NCBI RefSeq assembly: GCF_000001735.4
Contig: NC_003071.7
Span: 6,627,151 to 6,691,150, forward strand
DNA from: Arabidopsis thaliana
Taxonomy: Eukaryota > Streptophyta > Magnoliopsida > Brassicales > Brassicaceae
Reading direction: 5' to 3'
DNA: 64,000 bases
Part shown: piece by piece, positions 57,977 through 64,000 of the stretch
Layout of the letters: each line of letters opens with the position of its first letter
Position numbering within the stretch: position 1 is the stretch's first letter
Notes under the pieces: generated by a model
The model's database searches: none
Told to the model about the DNA's origin: nothing
What the model saw: the letters and a program-made list of their open reading frames with translations, nothing else
Made by a program: the position numbers and the translations under genes

Positions 57977-59720
57977 TAACTTAAAAGAGATTTTTCTCTC
58001 CAAGTAGGATTTCAACCTTATTAAGAAAAAAATCACCATAATTAAGTTAAATATTTTATATATAGGGAATTTGAAAGTCTTATAACAAAATTAGGAAAAT
58101 AGCTTAGATTTTTTTCAAAATTAACAAAGCAGTCTGTTGACCCAAAAAAAAAAAAAAAAAGTAAAAGTAAGTGAAGAGTGATATCGCTCCAGCTTGTATA
58201 GTTTGTTAACAAAACAGTCTAAAACTTGTGCAATTTTTTTTTTTTTTATCATCCGAAATTAATTATAGCTGAAATGAGCAATTCCTAATAAATGTTGTTT
58301 ACATAAGTGATATGATGTTGTTTACATAAGTGATATGATGTTGTTGGACACAAATTTTTTGTGTCAAGCGCTTTAACATTTGCACTTTTTCATTAATAGT
58401 TTTTTTTTTTTTTTGTTGAAAGACCTTTATGCCTTAAAATCTAAATAGTAAATACTAAGTCCTAAACCTCAAAAACTAATATGTACGGTATATACGTTTT
58501 CTTAAATGTGGGGACTGGGGTACTTAATTTGCTTGCATACATGCATTTAGGAATAGCAAAAGCATAACTTCTAGTTGGTAGGCTCTATCTTGGTGTCGTC
58601 TGTCGTCGTTAATAAAATGTTGACCCCATTGTGTTTCTTATGAATTATTGATTCAATTTAATGTGTGAAAGAAACGGTATCTACTTTATTTTAATTTTAG
58701 TTTAACAATTGAATTGACTGCTATCGTTATAGATTTCTATCTCAAGGGTATTTTTATGCCAAATTTCGTCTATAATGAGTGTCTATGATGAAGGTCTTCG
58801 ATATTGGTTTCATGTCCGCAGCCACTAGCTCTCCCATTTTGATGTAATTCTCAGTTTTTGATTGGTCTTTATTCTCAATTCTCTATGACGCATTGATTGT
58901 ACAAACTTTCTTTTTGGTGATTAAATTTTATATTTATACAAATATATATTATTAAGGTTTTTGCCTTTTTTTTTTTTTTTTTTGGTGATAGTTGTCACTA
59001 CTCTTTTTCACGTAAATTAAGAGATAAACATATTGCTTAAAATTACTTAATCTGATTTCACAATCACAAATTTTGGTCTCGACATTGATAAGTTTTCTTT
59101 AAGCATTTTACTCTTTACATTTGATTTATGATTGTGAAATTCTATACATAATTTGTGATATTTTACCTGATGATGCATGATTGAGTAGTTTAGTTGTGTA
59201 AGGCTTGCTTCCTAAATTCAAACGTGAGTTTAAAATCTTAAAATGGTATTCATAAAATTTATTGATGCGAGAGTAGAATAATCTTACACCCATGATTTGA
59301 ATTGTAGAACAGTTTCAAGTTATTTTCTCAACTGCATGGTCTCTGTGGATTCGATTCTACTGTATATTTGTGGTTAAAATATGACAAAGAAATCAAAAGC
59401 TTATATACAGATTTTTGACACATAAACTTTGCGTGGGGACTGGGGATACAGGCTACAGTTGACTAGAAGTTTGGCTTCTACATCACTAACTATATTATAG
59501 AAAATATATTTAATATTTATTATGTAAATAGAATGATATTTTTTCATAAACAAGTTTGGCAAAACCTGTTGGACATGGGCTCACCTTTTCTATATCATTT
59601 GGTCAAAAGAGAGATTTAAGTGTTCAATGGACCCATTGTCTTCACCAAATCAGCCCATTAAACGTCAAAGGCAAAACAGTAATTTACAGAAGGAGTAGAA
59701 GAATCTTTAGGTCAGAAAAT
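57977..59720. other. Intergenic, no gene seen
   Basis: AT-rich, with poly-A and poly-T runs at 58146, 58230, 58402 and 58965. A short tandem duplication (tgttgtttacataagtgatatga) occurs at about 58293-58340. No transposon end recognised. Confidence 0.45.
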
Positions 59721-59723
59721 TTG

Positions 59724-60414
59724 TCCTATAAATAAAGCACTATTTGCGAAATAGTGATACACAAGTTAATTCCCAGAGAATCAGGACAATATTCATACTA
59801 AAAAACCTTGTCTTTCGGTTCGTTTTGTTCTCGGTTCGTTTTTGTTCTCGGTTCGTTTTGTTCTCAATTCGATTCATATTACGTTGCCGATCGATAGAAA
59901 TTACTTGTAATTATTTGATCAACCTGTTGTTTACCGTTTTCATTCGTCATCTAATAAAAATTACTTTGTTGTCCCTGACAATCCCTTACTTATTCGTTGT
60001 TACAACTTCGGTACAAACAAAACATCACCAAAGAAAAAATACTATCTTTGCAAGAATTGATGTAAATCTCTATAAACGGACCTCGCTAAGTCTCGTAGTA
60101 TGCTTTGTATTTTATCTATGGAGAATCTACGAATTGATGCCGGAGAAGATATCAACTAACAACATCAAGAGCATTAGACGATTATGGAGTTTCATCCAAG
60201 AGATGATAGCCAAGAACGACAATCTCATCAATTTGAGATTGATTCTAGAAAAGGAAAGAAATGGGTTCACTATTTGGTTATTAACTTTCTCATCATTCTT
60301 GGAAATTCATCGGTTTCCAAAGCATTGTGGAAATTCATTTTCTCATCATTCTTTTTAATATTTGGTTATAAATGTGTGAATGTGTGTTTGAATCAATCTC
60401 TTGTATACGTTTAG
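59724..60414 (+). other. Possible unrecognised transcript
   Basis: A TATA-like box (tataaataaa, 59727-59736) is followed by a long open stretch. One frame stays open from 59744 to 60358 but starts at TTG; the first ATG inside it is near 60135. Another frame opens with ATG at 60184 for 76 codons. A gttcgttttgttctcg string is repeated three times at about 59818-59868. No domain is recognised, and the stretch may be non-coding or a decayed gene. Confidence 0.3.
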
Positions 60415-60989
60415 TCTAGGTTGAACAATGTTTTTTTTTAATATTCCTCATTTGTTTTGCGATCTCTGTTTGTAACACCGTTTTTGGAAGTGTCTTGGAG
60501 GGAAAACATGGAGAAGCACCTCCTCCTCTTGGAGAAGCAATCTCGACTCCTGGAGGAGCAAAGTATTCTCCTGAAGAATCAAGCTCAAACTCTGGCCTAT
60601 CAGTCTTCTTTCTAGAAGATCTTCGTGAACACCTTTGTAGCCGTGTGCCTTGGTGAATTTGCATCCATAGTGGTGCAGTATGATATCGTTCCCAAACCTT
60701 AGACGAATCCAAAAAATCAGTGAAAAGATGGAAGAGAAGATAAAGAAGATTAAGGTTCTTTGTAGGCTCTTTTCTAGGGTTCTTGAGTGTTCGATTGTGT
60801 ATCCCTTTCTCGATGGCGGCTCATTCCTTTAGGGACGTGGTCTCCTTTCTCTACACACCAACAGTTATTCTAAATCATGCAAACCTCGTAAACGTTTTAA
60901 AAAAATCTAACATATTAATAAACTGTAAAGAGAGATAGAATTTCTCTTTTGATTTTAAGAACTCAATAATCAAATGTGATAAAATAGAA
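60415..60989. other. 3' flank of FUT10 with an unassigned minus-strand frame
   Basis: A minus-strand frame stays open over about 60416-60830 but is closed by a stop just upstream and has no ATG before about 60666. It reads as a mixed basic/Gly-rich peptide (PRGGGASPCFPS near its end). Gene fragment or chance; not called as a gene. Confidence 0.3.
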
Positions 60990-62610
60990 CTAAAAGTCAT
61001 CATATAGCTTAAGCCCCCCATACATCATATCCTCACAATGCCTAACAAAAGGAAGAATCTTCCCCGAGTTAGTTCCCCAGTCAGCTTCACATCCATGCGA
61101 AGGAGGAGTATGGTAACATGGCTCCATCGACTTGGATCGAACACACGGTGGATTAGGAGTGGTGAAATTTACTGGCTGATAAAGTAACCATGGCTTTAAT
61201 CCTCCAAGACTGTATGAAACATATCCAAATGTAGACCATCCGCTTGTGACAATGTTATCGGTTAAACTCAAAAGATACATCTCAGCAAGCGCCTTTTGGT
61301 CGTGACTTTTCTTGTCTGTTTGCTGCACTCTTTCTGCACTTGGCTGATAAACTTCGATAATCTCTCCTGTAGAACTTGGCCTCGCTAAAAACATGTTAGT
61401 TAAGTTGACAGAGTACTCTGGATAGAGAGATGCGACAAGAACTACTTTAAGCTTTGGTGGTTTAGATATATTGACTTTTGATTCTTCTTCAAATTCAGGC
61501 AACAGTTTCTCTCTTTGTGTACATGCTACGACTTGGTCCATGACATGTTTGAAATATCCAGAAGGTTTTCCGAAAACCCTTATTTGAATCCCAAGTCTCT
61601 CGTCTGCATTGGACAAGTGAGCATCGTAGTACTTAGTGACCATATCCCAAACTTCATTTGTAGGGTGAAAAAGATACCGAGCCAAATGGTGAAAGACGGT
61701 TTCTTTCTGCGGGAATAGCTTAACTAGTTTGGTTTGGAAAGTTGGATTCAGCCATAAAGATGGAACAAAGTAAGCATTGGTTTGAATAATTAACCATGGG
61801 ACTTTGTCGATAAAACTTTGATCCTTTTGGCAGAAGAACAGCTTATCACTATCCCTAGAATCATGGATGTTATGGAGATATAGATGTGGCGGAATTGAAG
61901 TCGAGTTGATGGCATGATTTTCCAACATTGTACCGTAACAACGAGGGTATTCCTTATTGTAGCCATAAGCATAAGTATAATTCAGCATTGGAAAGTCAAG
62001 CGGAAGCAACCATGAAGTACCTGGAAATGGCTCACATAAGAGATCACTAACATCCTTGCGGTTGTCAACAAGAATGATTCTCTCAGTCAAGATAGCGTAG
62101 AGAAACACGGAAGCAAGAGTAATTAATCTGTTTCCAAGCCCGTCCCTAGCTAGCCATACAATGTATCTGCATTCACCATTTGATTCGCTTGCATAGTACT
62201 CATCACGACTAAGCTTCTCTGTTGCTTCTTTGTAAGCCTTGGTATCCGGACCGCAACGTTTGTGAAGCATCTCATAGCTTCTAAGCTCAGAGACGAGATA
62301 TTCCGAAGGCATGTATGGAGAAGGCTTGCGGTACAAGAAATATTTATGATACCTACTCAAGCAAGAACCTTCATCAAAATCCGCAGTTAAAAGCCCTCCT
62401 ATAAGTTTATCCACCGGTCTTTCGGATTCCTTTATATCTATAACAAGAAAATGATATGAACTGAGGATTCATTGGGTTAACAATAAAACACAAGATATGG
62501 ATAATTTTCTTACCTTTGGTTGTAGCATCAAGAAGTTGGTCGTTGAAGTATTTTGAGAATGATAGTATAATTAGTAAGCAACCAAAGACGACCGCGATCA
62601 GAATTTTCAT
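60990..62610 (-). CDS. FUT10: Fucosyltransferase of family GT37 (FUT10)
   Basis: Two exons on the minus strand, 62514-62610 and 60990-62437, encode 514 residues (fits At2g15350). A type II Golgi membrane protein: cytosolic MKI, membrane anchor at about 4-21 (ILIAVVFGCLLIILSF), a stem, then the GT37 catalytic domain. Seen: GGLLTADFDEGSCLSRY (the family start), GECRYIVWLARDGLGNRL, PFPGTSWLLP, HLARYLFHPTNEVW, the donor-binding motif GIQIRVFGKP, and the C-terminal WSTFGYVSYSLGGLKPWLLY. Members add alpha-1,2-linked fucose from GDP-fucose to xyloglucan (FUT1) or arabinogalactan proteins (FUT4, FUT6); the acceptor of FUT10 is not settled. The TTG codons upstream were not used; the ATG at 62610 gives the compact anchor. 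The gene is the first of a tandem FUT cluster in Arabidopsis, the rest lying beyond this window. Confidence 0.95.
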
Positions 62611-62713
62611 CTTCAACCCCAAAGCCTTTGTTGGAGATATGAAATTTGTGTTAGTTGTTGACTTTCGTTTGATCGGTTATAAGTGTGAGATGATTCAAAA
62701 AGAGTTTACAACT

Positions 62714-62721
62714 TTTATATA
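62714..62721 (-). promoter_or_regulatory. TATA box of FUT10
   Basis: TATATAAA read on the minus strand, about 104-111 bases upstream of the ATG. Confidence 0.55.
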
Positions 62722-64000
62722 GCTTGATTATAACTTCTATTATCAACCACAGATCATGTAAATAAGACTTCGAATATTTTAATGTGAATTGTTGAGTTGA
62801 CTACACACGATCTCCGAACGTGATTCCAAATTTGTTTTGTTTATTGTTGAGTTACCAATAAAATTGTTTTTTGTTTTTGTTGTTAGAATTCCAAATTGTG
62901 ATTTAGAAATAATTAACGAAAAAAATGTCAATAAGAGAGCTGTTGTGAATTAACGGGTGTTACAATATTGTAATCTTGGAATCTAAAGAAGTAGGGATTG
63001 TCTGGCACGTGGCGGAGCCAGCGTATCGATCCATCGGGGTCAAAAAAAAATTCTTTCTAAAACCGCATAAGTTATAAACTCAAGATTGAAGATTGAAACA
63101 AAGAAAAAAAATAAGAAAAAAGAAACTATAACGTTTTTAGAATACAAAAAATGTTAAATAATAGGTTAAAGTATATTAATGGGCTTAATTATAGTATATT
63201 TACTTTTAAAACAAAATATTATTGAGGTGAATTCTATATACAAGTACAATTACCTAAATACAATATAGTTGTTGGGCTTAACTATTAGAAGTCTTCTCAA
63301 GTAAATTGTTTTATAGGGGTCAATTTTCTTATTTGATTAGAGTCAATCTAACATATTAAATAAAACTTCAGCTAATTTTTTAAATTTAACCAGGGTCAAT
63401 TGACCCATGTGACTCTATACTCCCTCCGCAGCATGCAAACTTGAATTAATATAGTGAAATATGCAACATTTTGTTACTGAACATATATTGAGATCTGTTT
63501 ACATTCCCACTCTTCAAATATAATCACTTATTTTTTATCCATATAATGAATTAGATAAAGTCATGTGCATTGCTGAAACGATTTACCATAGTCAAATTCC
63601 TAAACTCGATTAACAAACGCTCAAAAAGATATTCCAAAACGATTGAACTGTAAGGCTCTAACATTACACGAATAGAACTATGGTTTGGTTTCCGCCTAGA
63701 ACCTTTGACCAAGTCCATTATTACTCAACATATTTCTCATTTTTTTTAGTGAAAATTGCTTAGACTGACTCTAATCTTAATAGAAATAACTATTGTGACT
63801 CCCAATAATCGATGACTAACTATTATGACTCATATTTTAAGTTAAAAGACTATTTAACCTCAGTCAGTATTAAAACTATATTTTGATTAAAAAAAAAAAG
63901 AATTACTAATAAAAATAAATAAACAAATGTAAAAATAACAAAACTCAGAAATCCGGTTATGGAAACCACATTTCTATTTCTTATCAATTAAATTAATGTT
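62722..64000. other. Intergenic, decayed repeat
   Basis: No gene. Around 63008-63436 the ends gtggcggagccag and ccctccgcagc and the internal (g)gggtc / gaccc pieces look like a decayed hAT-type element, without a usable target duplication. The remainder is AT-rich spacer running off the window. Confidence 0.4.

Noticed and set aside
60416..60712. A 98-codon minus-strand gene
   Set aside because: The frame begins without ATG, a stop lies shortly upstream, and the product is not recognised.
63008..63436. hAT element with ends gtggcggagccag / ctccgcagc
   Set aside because: Ends are poorly matched and no 8-base duplication could be found; kept only as a remark in the spacer entry.

Overview
This is AT-rich nuclear DNA of a crucifer, almost certainly Arabidopsis thaliana chromosome 2 or a very close relative. 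The genes have GT-AG introns, TATA boxes, telo-box and site II promoter motifs. Their order and predicted lengths match the block I remember as At2g15260 to At2g15350: RING protein, PRKRIP1-like protein, RTNLB10, TIC21/PIC1, LRR receptor kinase, ARFB1A, LRR protein, lipid-transfer protein, glycine-rich protein, invertase/pectin methylesterase inhibitor-like protein and fucosyltransferase FUT10. Locus names are from memory, not from a search. Exon boundaries were read by hand, and the predicted protein lengths (194, 201, 296, 744, 205, 382, 121, 196 and 514 residues) close without frame errors.

Layout: 1-3480 is repeat DNA (Helitron pieces, a LINE fragment). A RING gene lies at 3536-5390, followed by a hAT MITE and repeat-rich spacer to 10.6 kb. 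A compact gene block runs from 10.8 to 16.9 kb: PRKRIP1-like (+), a broken zinc-finger/WD40 pseudogene (-), RTNLB10 (+) and TIC21 (-). A retroposon copy, a tandem duplication and a 1.9 kb solo LTR fill 17.1-22.0 kb. The receptor kinase (+) and ARFB1A (+) follow at 22.5-28.0 kb. From 28.4 to 39.3 kb there are no convincing genes; this stretch holds two Mutator-like elements in opposite orientation that make a 4.1 kb palindrome, several Helitron ends and a MITE. The LRR protein (-) and LTP (-) lie at 39.4-43.2 kb. From 43.8 to 49.5 kb there are two nests: a LINE split by a retroposon, and a Helitron split by another retroposon. The glycine-rich gene (+) is at 50.2 kb. From 51.3 to 57.1 kb there is a Helitron with internal tandem repeats, then a Copia remnant carrying a Helitron that itself carries a second Helitron. 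The inhibitor-like gene (-) and FUT10 (-) close the window.

The genes are independent single-promoter units and do not form a pathway. Several encode secreted, membrane or wall proteins (LTP, glycine-rich protein, LRR protein, receptor kinase, inhibitor, fucosyltransferase). The most distinctive content is the transposon stratigraphy, much of which can be resolved to the base from target-site duplications and from related copies within the window.
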